DNA of 64,000 bases from Emiliania huxleyi CCMP1516 (taxonomy: Eukaryota > Haptophyta > Isochrysidales > Noelaerhabdaceae): contig NW_005199274.1 in assembly GCF_000372725.1 (NCBI RefSeq), positions 586,578 through 650,577 on the forward strand. The letters run 5' to 3'. Below the pieces are notes generated by a model, which had not been told where the DNA came from, did not search any database, and worked only from the letters and a program-made list of their open reading frames with translations. Every line of letters begins with the position of its first letter. Within the stretch, counting starts at the first letter, position 1. The translations under genes and the position numbers were made by a program. Positions 33,365 to 44,663 of this stretch are shown here, in pieces.

Positions 33365-34436
33365 ATGGGCTGCAAGGCGCGCGGGCAGCCCGGCCAACCC
33401 TTCGACCACAAGAACGGCCACGGCTACGTCAAGGCGCATCGCGGTTTCTACCACGACGCGATCTTTGTCAAGCGCAACAACTTCAACCTGCTGCTCCACG
33501 AGACGTTCGGCGGCGGCTTCTCGCCCACCGCCGTTCTCAAGCTGCGCCGCCTCGCGCGCAAAGTCGCGCGCGGCAGCGTTGACCGCACGGCCTACTCGCC
33601 CAAGTACTCGCTCTCTTTTATGTCCCACCATGCAGAGCGCATCTCTCTCTCTGTTGTGCGAGGCGTGAACCGCGCCATTCGCTCTCACCTGGCAACCCTG
33701 TCTGCACGTCTCGCGCGCGCGTGAACAGGGCTCCAGGCCCCAAATGACGTGTGAGTGTTAGAGTTGTTTGGTATTGCTAAAAATCTCTCTCTCAAACAAC
33801 AAACTCTTCATGTCCGCTTTCACGCCGCTTCGCCGCGCCACCGTTTGTAGTATTACGAGGAGAAAGAAGCAATGCCGATCGACGTCGTCCTCCGCAGCGT
33901 GCCTCTCCACCTCACCGAGACGCCCAGCTCTTGCTGCAGGGTCGCGTGAGTCTTGACGGGCAGGAGTGCGCCGTGGAGCGACCAACCAAAGGGGCGGCCT
34001 CAGAGCGGAGAGAGAGATTTTTAGCAATACCAAACAACTCTAACACTCACACGTAATTTGGGGCCTGGAGCCCTGTTCACGCGCGCGCGAGACGTGCAGA
34101 CAGGGTTGCCAGGTGAGAGCGAATGGCGCGGTTCACGCCTCGCACAACAGAGAGAGAGATGCGCTCTGCATGGTGGGACATAAAAGAGAGCGAGTACTTG
34201 GGCGAGTAGGCCGTGCGGTCAACGCTGCCGCGCGCGACTTTGCGCGCGAGGCGGCGCAGCTTGAGAACGGCGGTGGGCGAGAAGCCGCCGCCGAACGTCT
34301 CGTGGAGCAGCAGGTTGAAGTTGTTGCGCTTGACAAAGATCGCGTCGTGGTAGAAACCGCGATGCGCCTTGACGTAGCCGTGGCCGGTCTTGTGGGAGAA
34401 GGGTTGGCTGGGCTGCCCGCGCGCCTTGCAGCCCAT
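33365..34436. repeat. Near-perfect palindrome, 431 bp arms
   Basis: 33365-33795 is the reverse complement of 34006-34436 with only a handful of mismatches and no indel. The spacer is 210 bp. Each arm starts with the same retroelement-derived frame and continues into a shared non-coding part ending in AAAAATCTCTCTC. The equal arm lengths and near identity point to a very recent inverted duplication or to gene conversion between the arms. Confidence 0.92.
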
Positions 34437-35904
34437 GTTCAGGCGGCGGGCCTTTTCTTCGGTGTTGCCGAAGGCGTAGGAGTGGCCAACGGAGGCGGGC
34501 GTGCCGCCACTCGAGGCGTTGCCAACGCCCGGCGAGGAGGTCTTGAGGAGGGGGCGAGGGGCGTCCAGAGCTTGATTTCATTCACTTCATCGCACCCCCC
34601 CGGTCCCGCATGGGGTTCCGCGAGGTCGACCTTGTACCCCTCGTTGTACTGCCGGGTGAGCTCTGGTTTCTCCTTGTCGCCGTGCACGACCGGCGCGTTG
34701 GCCGGGGCGCGCATCGCGTCCGCCCAGGCGGCGAGGACGCCGTCGTGGGGCCGCCGGTGGTGGGCCTTGTTGTAAAGGTAGTCGCCGAAGAAATCGACTG
34801 GCATGCCCCGCTCGAGCGCGACCCGAAGGGTGGGAAGCGCCGCGGAGAGCCAAAGGCCGAGCTTTCGCTGGAGCTCGTCTTGGAGGGTGTCGGAGGAGAG
34901 GGCGGTGGCGTACGTACCGTCGACACGGACATCGAAGGCCTTGCCGGCGAAAGGCGTTGAGGCGGAGACGAAGCGCGCGGCTTCGCGGTTGTTGACGGCG
35001 CTGTCTCCGAGGGACGGGTTGTTCTTGACGTGCACATCCCGCGCCTTGACGAGCTCCTGGTGCGCGTACCAGTCCTTGTGATTCTTGATGGCAGCGAGCG
35101 CCCGCGGCCGCGGGTACGTGGATTTGCAAGTGCCATTGAGAATCGCGTCGGTAGCTGGAAGGGACTCGGGCTCGGGGAGCGGGACGCTCTTGGGGTAGAA
35201 CTCAGTCAGGTAGCCGCCGCGGACGGTGTAGTACTTGTTTTTGTCGCGGGCGGCGCGCTTCTCGCACACCTCCTTCCAGTCCGAGAGGGCGGACTCGTAG
35301 GTGGCGATAGCTGCGGCGATGGCGGGGTACTTGGACGCACCTCCCTCGTCGTGGGCGAAGTCGGGGTTGTGGGCGACGAGGGTGCGCCAGTTCTTGAGGA
35401 GCGACATGGAGAAGTCGCTGTCGGCGCGCGAGAAGGCGGTGTCGATGTTGCACCCGCCCATCTCGGTCGGCAGCTGCGCCTGGAGCCACGCGAGGTCGCG
35501 GAGCGCCTGGGGCGAGGCGTCGGCGCGAGCAATGCTCTCAAAGGACTTGCGGATGCGGTTGTGCGCAAACTCGAGAGCGTCGCACGCGACATTGGGCGGC
35601 GTGATGCCGGCAATGTACTTGGTCTTTGCGCAGGCAATCCGTTGGACGAGGTTGAGGCGGAGCTGCGAGGTGTTCGTGCCGCAGTCAGTGTCGACGATCG
35701 TGTCGATGACGTCGAGCGGCGCGAGCTTCTTCCTGAGGTGCGCGGTGAGCTCCTTCTTGCAGGCTTCCGGGTCGCCAAAGAAGGTTTGTTTGTCAGAGCG
35801 GTGAAACCCTGAGAGGGGGGGGCAAGCGAGGGTTGGTATGTGCATGGCTCCCGTGACGAAACCGAACAACGCACCAAGGCGACTCTGTCTCTGAACGCGG
35901 GATC

Positions 35905-35998
35905 GAATCGTATTGCAATGGAGGCACCTAGAGCAAAATTGAGCCTGCTCAGGTGTGAACGCCCTAAGTGCCTAGAGCAAAATTGAGCCCGCTCAGGG
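35905..35998. repeat. Short tandem repeat
   Basis: Two copies of a roughly 44 bp unit containing CCTAGAGCAAAATTGAGCC and GCTCAGG, between the two retroelement pieces. Confidence 0.7.
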
Positions 35999-36953
35999 AT
36001 AGGGAGCGGCCCCCGCAGTTGAAGGCGAGGAGGTCATGATCGAGGCCTTCGGAAAGCTCGGCCGCGAGAACGAAGAGAGCAAGGCTCTCGGCCGCGACGG
36101 CGAAGGCAAAGCACGGCGAGGCCGCGAAGGCGTCCGGGCGAGCATATTTCTTCTTTCTTCTTCCCTATTTAGGAATTTCTTTTGCAGATGCTGCTCCCTG
36201 CGTGGTCCCCGGAGCCCGGTTCGGACCGAGATTTTTTCCTTTGGCGGAAGCGCGCCCGGCGGCGCCCTCACGACGGCGTACTTCGCGCCTGGTACGATTG
36301 TGTCCACGCCGTCTCCGTCTCCCGGCCCGTTATGGGAGATGCCGAAAAAACAGAACTCACCAAACAGTTCAACGAGGGCTACAAAACCGACCTGGCTGAG
36401 CCGGGCGAGGCCCCCCCGGGGGCAAAGACGAGATCAGCGAGGTCAAACTTTGGACCCCCCTCCGGGGTGGCTTGCCCGTTGGGGTCGGCCGCGCCGACAC
36501 CGGAGGCAACCCCGGCTCCGTTGGAGACAAGTTCGCCTTCGGCAACACCGAAGAGCGCGCCCGCCTTGCAAACATGGGCTGCAAGGAGCAAGCAACGCGG
36601 GTTCCGTGGTCAACGGGCGTTCGACCACACCACCGGCCAAGGCTACGTCAAGTCACAGCGTGGCCACTACCATGATGGGATCTTCACCAAACGAAACAAG
36701 TTCAACCTGCTTCTCCACGAGACATTCGGCGGCGGCTTCTCGCCGCCAGCAGTTGCAAAGATCAACCGCCTTGCGCGCAAGGCTCAACGCTCACCGCGTA
36801 CCCTCGCCCGTGCAAGTCCGCGTTTTACTTGGCACAGGCGCCGGCCACACGCGGAATCAGCGCTGTGAGTCGCGCCACACATCCGCACCACCGGCCCTCC
36901 CTCTCGCCCGATCGCGCTCGCCGCGCCACCCACAGGACCGCCACCTCGGGGCC

Positions 36954-39928
36954 ATGGGACGCAAGAGCTACGGACCTGTGTTGAACTACTTCAAACACGT
37001 CCCTGACGACCTCGTCGTCACCTCCACGCCCGGCCTCATCATCTCCGCTCTCGGCACGGTGCGCCGCGCCGCCATGCCGCCGGCGCCGAGCCTGCTCCTC
37101 TCAAAGCAGAGGAGCCGCCGGACTGCCGAACCGGCCGGAGATATGAGGGAGTCCCGCTGTTGCTTGCGCCGCACGTCGGGGCAGCCGCCGCCGCGGTCCC
37201 GCTCTGGGCTCCACGCGCCTGCGCGCGCCTGCCGGCCCGCAGGTTGTGCTGATCACCCTCTTCCTCTTTGAGCTCTCGGCGTATCTCACAGTCACCTCGA
37301 CCACCGACCTTGTCGTCGACGAGCTTGTCGACGAGACGCTGCGAGTCAACTTCAACGTCACGCTGCACCAGGTGCCGTGCGAGTTCCTCTCGGTGGACGT
37401 CTCCGACATGACGGGCGCCGCGACACACGACATCCGCAAGGACAGCCCCGAGTGGCGGCTCGACTCGATGCTGTGAACAGCGTCTCTTCACACCTTCCGC
37501 TGTGAACAGGACATCCTCAAGTGGCGGCTCGACTCGAACCAGCGAGTCGTGCGGGACGCGGCGGCGGTGAGCGCGGTGGAGACGAGGGATGCGAAGCGGG
37601 CGGCGGACGCTGCCATGTCCAAGGAGCCGGTCTCGCCGTCGTACGGCGACGAGGATGAGGAGGAGCCGCCCGACACGGACCTCTCGCAGCCGCTGTCGCC
37701 GGACACGTTCGTCCCCTTCCTGCAGCAGCACGAGCTCAGCCTGGTCAGCTTCTACGCGCCCTGGTGCTGTGAGCAGCGTCTCTTCACACCTGCAGCTGTG
37801 AACAGGTCAACTTTTACGCGCCCTGGTGCATCTGGTGCCAGCGGCTCGAGCCTGTCTACCTCGAGGCGGCCGCAAAGGTGCCGAGCCTCGAGTTCCACGG
37901 GCACACGCGGTTGGCGCAGGTGACGCGCGCGCGCCGCCGCGCCCAAGGAGTGCCGCCGCTTCACAGCTGTCTTTGGACGCCGCTCGTCTCTGTGTCAGGT
38001 CGACTGCGTCGCCTTCCAGGAGTTTTGCGTCAAGCATATGATTCGCGCCTACCCGACGCTTCGCATGTACAAAGACGGCAACGACAAGGCCTCTCGAGCT
38101 CTGGGGACGGGCGGGCGGCGGGCGGCGGTGAGCGGCGCCTCCTTCACACCTGCAGCTGTGAACAGGAGTTTGAGCTCTTCACCGACGAGCGGTCGGTGGG
38201 CGCCATCCTCGGCTTTGTGCGCAAGCAGATGGCCTTCTCCTGCCGCTCCTCGCACGCCGTGCTGCTGTGAACAGCGTCTCGTCACACCTCGCGCTGTGAA
38301 CAGGACTCCTACCGCACCTCGCACGCCGTGCTGCGGAAGCAGCATGCCGCGCGCTTCGAGGTGCGGCGCGGCGCCTTGCCTGCAGCATCTCGGCGATCTC
38401 TCGGCGACCTCTCGGCGATCTCTCGGCGACCTCTCGGCGACCTCTCGGCTCCATAGGTGCGGCGCGGCGCCCTGTCAGCGGGCCGCGACCTCTACCGCGC
38501 CAAGATGCCCATCGTGGCTGCGAACACCTTCTGCGGCAACAACGAGGAGTGCATCGGCTTCACGTACGCCGCGGAGGAGATGCCTGCCAAGGACGCCAAG
38601 CCGGACCCGTTCATGCCGGGCGCGCATATCTCCCCATATCTCCCCATACCTCCCCCATACCTCCCCCATACCTCCCCCATACCTCCCCATACCTCGAGCC
38701 GGACCCGTTCATGCCGGGCGCGCAGCCGCGCACCGCAATAGGGAGAGAGAGAAGAGAGGGAGAGAGAGAGCGGGGGACGTCACGCGCCGCGCCGACGCAC
38801 CAGGCGAGAACCCCCTCATCTACTTCAAGAGCGGCAGGGCGGGCGAGGCGCAGGTCAACGCAGAACAAGCAGAGGACCTCCTACCCCAGACTCAAGAGCC
38901 ACCACACCAGCCGTAGGACTGAGAATAGGTCAACGCAGACAAGCAGTGGACCTCCTACCTCAAAATCAACAACGCGACTGCGCCTGTCTCCTCGTCGGGA
39001 TCGCTGCACCACGGGCCAGAGGGACATCTCCCCACATCTCCCCACATCTCCCCACATCTCCCCATCTCTCACCCATCTCTCCGCCGCAGGCTGCATGGTC
39101 GCCGGCCACCTCCGCGTGCGCAAGGTGCCGGGAGTGCTCAAGCTCGTCCTCCACTCACCGGAGCACGACCATGAGCACGCGCTCATCAACTCGTCGCACG
39201 CCGTCAACGAGTTTTGGTGAGCGATGGGGAGAGATGGGGAGATGTGGGGAGATCAACTCGTCGCACGCCGTCAACTTTGGCGCGACTGCCACGCCGCACC
39301 GCCCCGCACCGCCCCCCGCCGCCCCTCCTCCGCCCCTCCCCCGCCCCCCCTGCCCCGCCCCTCCGCCGTCCCCCCCCCCCCCCCTCCGGTTTCCCTGCCC
39401 CCAGCCCTTTCCCCTCCCCCCTCCCCCCTTTTGATTTCCCGCGGGCGCGGCGGCAGGTGCCCTCCAACAAGTACTCCTCCCCCGAGGGGCAGGAACCGTC
39501 CTTGGACTTCAAGCAACCCCTCCCGCCTGCATTTGTTCCGCAAAACAGGAAAACGGCCGCAAAAAACCCCCCGTTTTTTTTTTTTAGGTAGGACCTCTCC
39601 CCGATTTCAATTGTCGTGCAGCAGCAGGGGATGCCCCTTTACGGGGGCCCCCCCCCCCCCCCCCACCCCCCCCGGGGCCGGCAGGCCGGCCGCCCTCCAC
39701 CGGGCCTGTGAGAGGGCGTGTGCAGACGGCTCGCTCTGCTGCGAGCAGGTTCGTCACTTCGACGTGCGCCATCATCGGCGGCGTCTTCACGGCGACCGCT
39801 CCCCCGTCGAGGCACCGCACACCCGAGACGCGTCGGCGACGCGTCCCTCGACGGCGCCATAGGTGATCGGCATCATCGAGGCTGTGCTGCACACCGCCAC
39901 GGAGAGCTTCCTCAAGAAGCAAATGTAG
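36954..39928 (+). CDS. ERGIC/Erv41-PDI fusion (PDI-C type)
   Basis: About 16 exons. Exon starts and ends read from phase: 36954-37058, 37243-37440, 37510-37743, 37806-37919, 37999-38127, 38166-38231, 38304-38360, 38457-38619, 38804-38853, 38929-39022, 39090 to about 39220, a doubtful exon, 39457-39513, 39592 to about 39636, 39749 to about 39795, and 39863-39928. The order is the plant PDIL5-3/5-4 type: an ERV N-terminal part (DLVVTSTPGLIISALG, ELSAYLTVTSTTDLVVDELV, PCEFLSVDVSDMTG), a thioredoxin domain (LVNFYAPWCIWCQRLEPVYL), and an ERV C-terminal part (VAGHLRVRKVPGVLK, DLSPISIVVQQQGMPLYG, FVTSTCAIIGGVFTAT). It should cycle between ER and Golgi with a luminal thioredoxin fold. Its active site CIWC keeps both cysteines. 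Most introns are 38-98 nt and carry a copy of the next exon start. Confidence 0.88.
37441..37509 (+). repeat. Introner-like intron 2 of the ERGIC/PDI gene
   Basis: Starts GACAGCCCCGAGTGGCGGCT, a near copy of the next exon start GACATCCTCAAGTGGCGGCT. It then contains CTGTGAACAGCGTCTCTTCA and CACACC, and ends CTGTGAACAG. This implies a GA donor. Confidence 0.75.
37744..37805 (+). repeat. Introner-like intron 3 of the ERGIC/PDI gene
   Basis: 62 nt. It starts GTCAGCTTCTACGCGCCCTG, and the next exon starts GTCAACTTTTACGCGCCCTG. The cassette TGTGAGCAGCGTCTCTTCAC and the end GCTGTGAACAG follow. Skipping it restores one thioredoxin active-site strand; reading through it would double that strand and bring a non-thioredoxin insert. 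Confidence 0.85.
38128..38165 (+). repeat. 38 nt introner-like intron
   Basis: GTGAGCGGCGCCTCCTTCAC, then ACCTGCAGCTGTGAACAG. This is the shortest intron inferred here and consists almost only of the cassette. It joins the exon ending in ...GGRRAA to EFELFTDER. Confidence 0.65.
38232..38303 (+). repeat. Introner-like intron with the CTGTGAACAG cassette
   Basis: The intron start shares CTCGCACGCCGTGCTGC with the next exon. The middle is TGTGAACAGCGTCTCGTCAC, and the end is GCTGTGAACAG. Fourth member of the cassette family in this gene. Confidence 0.75.
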
Positions 39929-40214
39929 CGGCCCCGAGCGGGGCGCGTCGAGTTGTAGCGGGAAAGGGCGGTCTGGGGGGGTAACTGCTACTTTAACTCG
40001 GTGAACGGTCTAGCTCTAGCCGTGTGAAGCCGTGCGTGGGAGACGTCAGACGACGAGTCCATTTCCTGTTGTTTTGTTTCTTACTCGCTTGCAAAATCTT
40101 GAGCGCCAACTTCCAGCTCCGACAGGCGCACGCACTTTATAGGGCGAGGGGCGGGATACGCAATCGGGAGCAAGTGACGACTCCGCGCCTCGAGCCCGTC
40201 CGCGTCCCGGCCCT

Positions 40215-43200
40215 TTACGCGCTGCTGCCGCCCTGCTGGTCGCCGAGAATGTTGCGGAAGAAGCGGAGCTCGCGCGTGGCCTGGCGCAGCTCGTTCTCGG
40301 CGATGCAGAGCCAGACCGGCGTCGAGAGGTCGGCGGCCCGGCGCGCGCTCGAGCGCAGCAGCGAGGACGCGCCGATGGCGCCGACGCCAAAGATACCGCA
40401 CGCGGCAATGTTGTTGCAGAGCGGGAGGATCTCGCCGACGGGGAGGGCGGGCAATTTCTGCGACGAGCAGAGCCGCTTGTACGACGCGTGCAAGTCAGCC
40501 AAAGTGCAGCCGCCGCCGCCGCTGCTCTTCCGGCCGCGCAGCACCATGGCGCACAGCAGGAGCTGCTGGTGCTGCGGCAGCGATTCGAGCAGCGCGACGG
40601 CGCGAGACTTGAAGGTGGCGGCGAGGGCGGCCGACATGTGCTGGAAGCGGAGCGCCGGCTTGTCGAGCCTACGGAGAGCGAAGCGGCAACGCGTGAGGCC
40701 AGTCAGCCCCTCACCCCAGGGAAGCCTCACGCCGTCTGGCGCGCCAGGCTGGCCGTGCGGCGGCGGCGCCCCCGCCCCCTCGAACGGGGGAGGCGGGCGA
40801 GACGCGAAGCTCCTCCGCCGCCGCCTCCGCCGCGGCGGCGCACACCTGCAGCGCGCGCCGCGCGTCCCCCGACGCGGCCGCCACCTTGCGCGCGCAAAAG
40901 ACGATCGCCGACGGCTCCACCACCGCCGTGCGCGGCAAATCCAACGCCCGCGCGGCCGCGGGCGCGGGCGCGGCGGCGGGCGAGGCGGGAGCGGCGGGGG
41001 AGCCGGGCGGCGGCGTCGTGGCGCGGGCCGCCCGCCTCGCCGCAGGGGTCGCCGCAGCAGGCTGCTCTGGCGGCTGCGCGCCGGCCGCCAGCTCTCCAGC
41101 CGCCACCCGGGCCTGGTCGACTCTCTGCGTGAGGATGGCGGCGAGCTCGTCGGCGGAGTAGGGCGGGAAGGTGAGCGGCCTGGGCGCGGCGCCGCGCGAG
41201 CGCAGCCGCGGCAGGCAGCGCTCCATCTGAGGTCGGGGAGGGGGTGTGTGAAGGTGGTGGCTTGGGGACGGGCGAGTAGGGTGGAGAGCGCGGCGGCGGC
41301 GGCGGCGGCGGTGAGAGGGGGATGGGGTGGGATGGGGTGTGTCGGGTGGGGAAGCGTCCGCGCGCCAAGTCGAGCGAGTTTGCGATGCCGACGAGCACGA
41401 GGCGGGAGGAGGGCGCCGCCGCCCATCCGAAGAGCGAGTGGAGCGCCTCATTCTCCTTGCTGAGCAGCTGGTCGAGCTCGTCAATCACAACGAGGCACAT
41501 GCTCCCACCGGCCCCGCCGGCCCCGCCGACCGGATCAGCCACGACGAGCGCGCCGGCGTCGGCCTCGGCGCTGCCGCCCGCCTCCGACGCGCCTGAGACG
41601 CGCGTGCGGCGGCGCGCGCCCGCCGGCCGCCCCTCCGCCTCCTCCGCCGCCGCCGTCACGAAGAAGCGCTCGAGCGCCTGCCGAGGCCCGGTCGCGGCCT
41701 CGACGGCGGCGTCGTCGACGCCGAGCTCGGCGAGGAGGGCGGCGTAGACGGCGGCCGGCGTCTGCAGCTGGAAGCCGTTGACGAAGCACGACTTGCACGG
41801 CGGCGGTGCGTCGGCCGCCTTGCCGGCACACGCCTCGCCCGCAGACAGGAGGCGGAACGCCTCGCGAACCGTCATCGACTTGCCGAGGCCAGGCGAGCCG
41901 GCGACGTACATGCCGCCGCCGCTGCCCGCCTTGAGTCGCTCGCCGCCAAACTGGAGCAGCGCCTGAGGACGGGGCCGGGGGTGGGGTTGGGGGGCCGGGG
42001 GTGGGGTTGGGGAGGCGGCGGCGGTGGCAGCTGTGGCAGCGGTGGCAGCGGTGGCGGCGGCGAGGGCGTGTGAGGGGCGCAAGGTCGGCGGTGGGTTATG
42101 GCAGCGAGCGTTGAGGGCGGCGGCGCGCTCGCGCCTCTGGCTAGACCGCAGGGGGAGGCACCTTCTCGTCCGCCTCTCGGCTCGATCTCATCCGCCTCTC
42201 GGCTGCTTCTCGGCTGCCTCTCGGCCGCCTCTCCATCTCTGATGCATCTCGGACGCATCTCGGCTAATCTCGCGCCTCGAGCTGCGCCGAGCGGCAGAGG
42301 AGCCGCTCGGGGATGGCGGAGAGGGTGAGCTCACCCTGGAGGCTGCGGAGGGTGCCCTCGCACTCGGAGCGCCGCAGCAGGAACCGCCGCCGCGCGTGGC
42401 CGCTTCCCTCGGGGCTCCCTCCTCCGCCGCCGCCTCCGCCTCCGCCGCCGCCGCCGCCGCCGCCGCTGCGGGGCGAGCGACCCGGCGATCGGGCGGCGAG
42501 GCGGGCGGGGGAGCGGGTGGTGCGGAGGGGGGAGCCGATCGTCCGCACGGGCGACATTGGCCCGCGCGAGGTCGAGGCCCTGCCGCCGCCGCCGCTCTGT
42601 GGGGAGCAAAGCCGCGAGGAGGCGGACAGGGCGGGCGCGGGCGCGCAGCCGGGGCACAGCCACTGCTTGCGGGGGACGCGGGAGAGGGGCGGGTCGAGGC
42701 AGCGCATGTGGTAGCCCACGCCGCAGCCCTCCCCCTCGCAGAGCAGGATCTCGTTGTTGACCTCGTCGTCCAGACCGCGGCACACCTCGCAGGCTGCACG
42801 GGCGGGCGGGGCGAGGCTGTCAGCGGAGAGGGCGTGGAGCAGGGTGGAGGTCTCGGCGGGGACAGGCGGCGGGCGAGGCAGAGTGGGGGGATGGGGAGGA
42901 CTGGCGAGTCGGGGGCGGGGAGGTGAGGGGCGATGGGGAGTCGCGCACCGACGTCGCACTCGACCATGAAATGATCGTCTATCCGCCGGCAGCCAGGCTC
43001 GGCGCACGGCTTGGCGGCGGCGGTGGTGCCGGAGCCGCCGCGAGCCCAGACCGAGAGCGGGTCCAGCTTGTTGCGCTTTGGAGGCGCAGGCCGGCTGGCC
43101 TTGGCCTTGGTCGACTTTGAGGGCTTGGCGGGCATCAGGACGGGCTCGGCGAGGCCAAGCGCCTGGAGGGCGGCCTGGTTCTCGGCGATGTTGCGCGCGC

Positions 43201-43279
43201 GCTTGGCCTCGTACTTGGAGAGCTGCGGCGGCTCCCGCTCAGTGCGCTTGCGGGACTGGAAGTGCGAGGTAAGAGACAT
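40215..43279 (-). CDS. CDC6: CDC6-like replication licensing ATPase with PHD finger
   Basis: Five exons on the minus strand, 43279-42958, 42793-42276, 41962-41366, 41226-40811 and 40668-40215, join in phase to about 768 residues. The N-terminus is basic. A PHD finger follows (CEVCRGLDDEVNNEILLCEG, then CGVGYHMRCLDPPLSRVP and QWLCPGC, a C4HC3 pattern), then a Gly/Ser/Arg-rich linker. The AAA+ part has Walker A GSPGLGKS, Walker B LVVIDELDQLL, sensor 1 LVLVGIANSLDL and sensor 2 GDARRALQVC. The winged helix is LPQHQQLLLCAMVLRGR. FCARKVAAASGDARRAL is closer to CDC6 than ORC1. It should load MCM2-7 at origins. A PHD finger is known from plant ORC1, not from usual CDC6, so the fusion is notable. No BAH domain is seen. 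The donors of introns 1-4 all read as GC, and intron 2 repeats the GCGC start of exon 3. Confidence 0.88.
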
Positions 43280-43742
43280 CGAGGTTGCGAAAGTGTTTCG
43301 CGCGAAGCAGCGTGTCTTGGAGCTTTCGCGCCAACGTATGAGATTGTTTTCTTTCTTCACAGTGTGTGAGTGTCTTGTGCGTGTCGTCATCATCTGTCTA
43401 GCGTCCACCCATACCGCGTTGGTGTCCAGTCCGAGCCTGGCTGTTCTTCACCTTTCTACCTACCTACCTACTGAGTGTGTGTGTGTGTGTCACTCGTAAC
43501 CAACTCTCAGGGGCAGTAGGTGGGCGAGCTTCAGGCGCGCCCATCTCGATCGTCAAGGCGTCGCTACGCGCGGTCTTCCGCGGGGGGAGCTTCGTCGTCG
43601 ATTTCGCGCCAACAATTTTCGGCGCGACGTTTTTTCTTCTTGTTTTTTGCCGCAATAAAGAAAAAAAGTGGACTAGGACTAGGATGAGGACAGAGCGCTT
43701 GGCGAGTTCTTTTTCCGGCGCGGTCTTTTTTTTCCCCACACG

Positions 43743-44663
43743 ATGGTGGTCCCCGGCTTGACGCCTTCGGCGCCGCCGCCGAGCGACGCCGCGCCGCCGC
43801 CCGGCTCAGAGAATTTGGACGTGGGCGGCTGGCAGGTCGTCGTCGCCGACGGGCGCGCGGTGCTGCCCGAAGGCATGACGCACCTGCCGGACCGGGCGTT
43901 CCTCGGCCGCGCCTCTCTCGTCTCGGTCGCCTTCCCGCGCAGCCTCGTCTCCATCGGCGAAGGCGCCTTCCACGGCTGTTCCTCGCTCGTCTCCATCGAC
44001 CTCCCTGCCACCCTCACCTCCATCGGCAACGGCGCCTTCTACCGCTGCTCCGCCCTCTCCTCCGTCACCCTCCCCGCCGGCCTCACCTCCATCGGCAACG
44101 GCGCCTTCTACCGCTGCTCCGCCCTCGCCTCCGTCACCCTCCCCGCCGGCCTCACCTCCATCGGCAGCCACGCCTTCTTCGGCTGCTCCGCCCTCGCCAC
44201 CGTCACCCTCCCCGCCACCCTCACCTCCATCGGCGAGCAAGCCTTCTACCGCTGCTTGTCTCTCACATCCGTCACCTTCCCCGCCGGCCTCACCTCGATC
44301 GGCAGCAGCGCCTTCTCCGACTGCTCCGCCCTCTCCTCCGTCACCCTCCCTGCCGGCCTCACCTTCATCGACGACTACGCCTTCTGCGACTGCTCCTCTC
44401 TGACCCGCGCCACCGTGCCAGACACGGCCACCCTCGGCTACACGGCTTTCGATTCTGAGACCACGGTCCTCCGCCTCCCGCCCGCAAAGATGCGCTGGTA
44501 CGAGGCGGTGGACGGGGCTCTGGCCTACAAGCGCTGCCGCCCCCTCCTCTACGGCTGGCTAGAGCGGGCCCAGACCAGGCTCGGCTCTTACGGCCCGGAC
44601 GGCGCGGCGCGCCAGCGCGACCGCGAGGAGTTCGAGGGCGACTTTGCGCCGCTTGTAGAGTGA
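43743..44663 (+). CDS. BspA-type leucine-rich-repeat protein, copy 2
   Basis: 306 residues, starting MVVPGLTPSAPPPSD. Seven LRR_5/BspA-like repeats (LTSIGNGAFYRCSALSSVTL) are followed by the same 80-residue tail as in copy 1 at 5656-6924 (AKMRWYEAVDGALAYKRC, SYGPDGAARQRDREEFEGDF). The tail DNA is nearly identical between the two copies, 38 kb apart, while the repeat number differs (seven versus eleven). This suggests gene conversion or a recent copy. Divergent from CDC6 with about 460 bp between the starts. Intronless. Confidence 0.85.
   Translation: MVVPGLTPSAPPPSDAAPPPGSENLDVGGWQVVVADGRAVLPEGMTHLPDRAFLGRASLVSVAFPRSLVSIGEGAFHGCSSLVSIDLPATLTSIGNGAFYRCSALSSVTLPAGLTSIGNGAFYRCSALASVTLPAGLTSIGSHAFFGCSALATVTLPATLTSIGEQAFYRCLSLTSVTFPAGLTSIGSSAFSDCSALSSVTLPAGLTFIDDYAFCDCSSLTRATVPDTATLGYTAFDSETTVLRLPPAKMRWYEAVDGALAYKRCRPLLYGWLERAQTRLGSYGPDGAARQRDREEFEGDFAPLVE

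Larger units (their letters stand above)
33365..36868. mobile_element. Retroelement fossil cluster
   Basis: Three related pieces: a minus-strand frame of 476 residues at 34439-35869 with its tail in the right palindrome arm; a plus-strand copy of the tail in the left arm; and a second, diverged plus-strand copy at 36182-36868. The large frame resembles the region after the reverse transcriptase in algal retroelements (LAWLQAQLPTEMGGCN), followed by a proline-rich linker and a conserved tail (FNLLLHETFGGGFSP). No reverse transcriptase core, integrase or terminal repeats are seen, so LINE-type or DIRS-type cannot be settled. All pieces look broken, with several breaks in total. The palindrome part is young and the 36.2 kb copy older. 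Confidence 0.55.

Noticed and set aside
40024-41463. 479-residue plus-strand frame
   Set aside because: Antisense to CDC6 exons 4 and 5; no domain and Arg/Gly/Ala bias.
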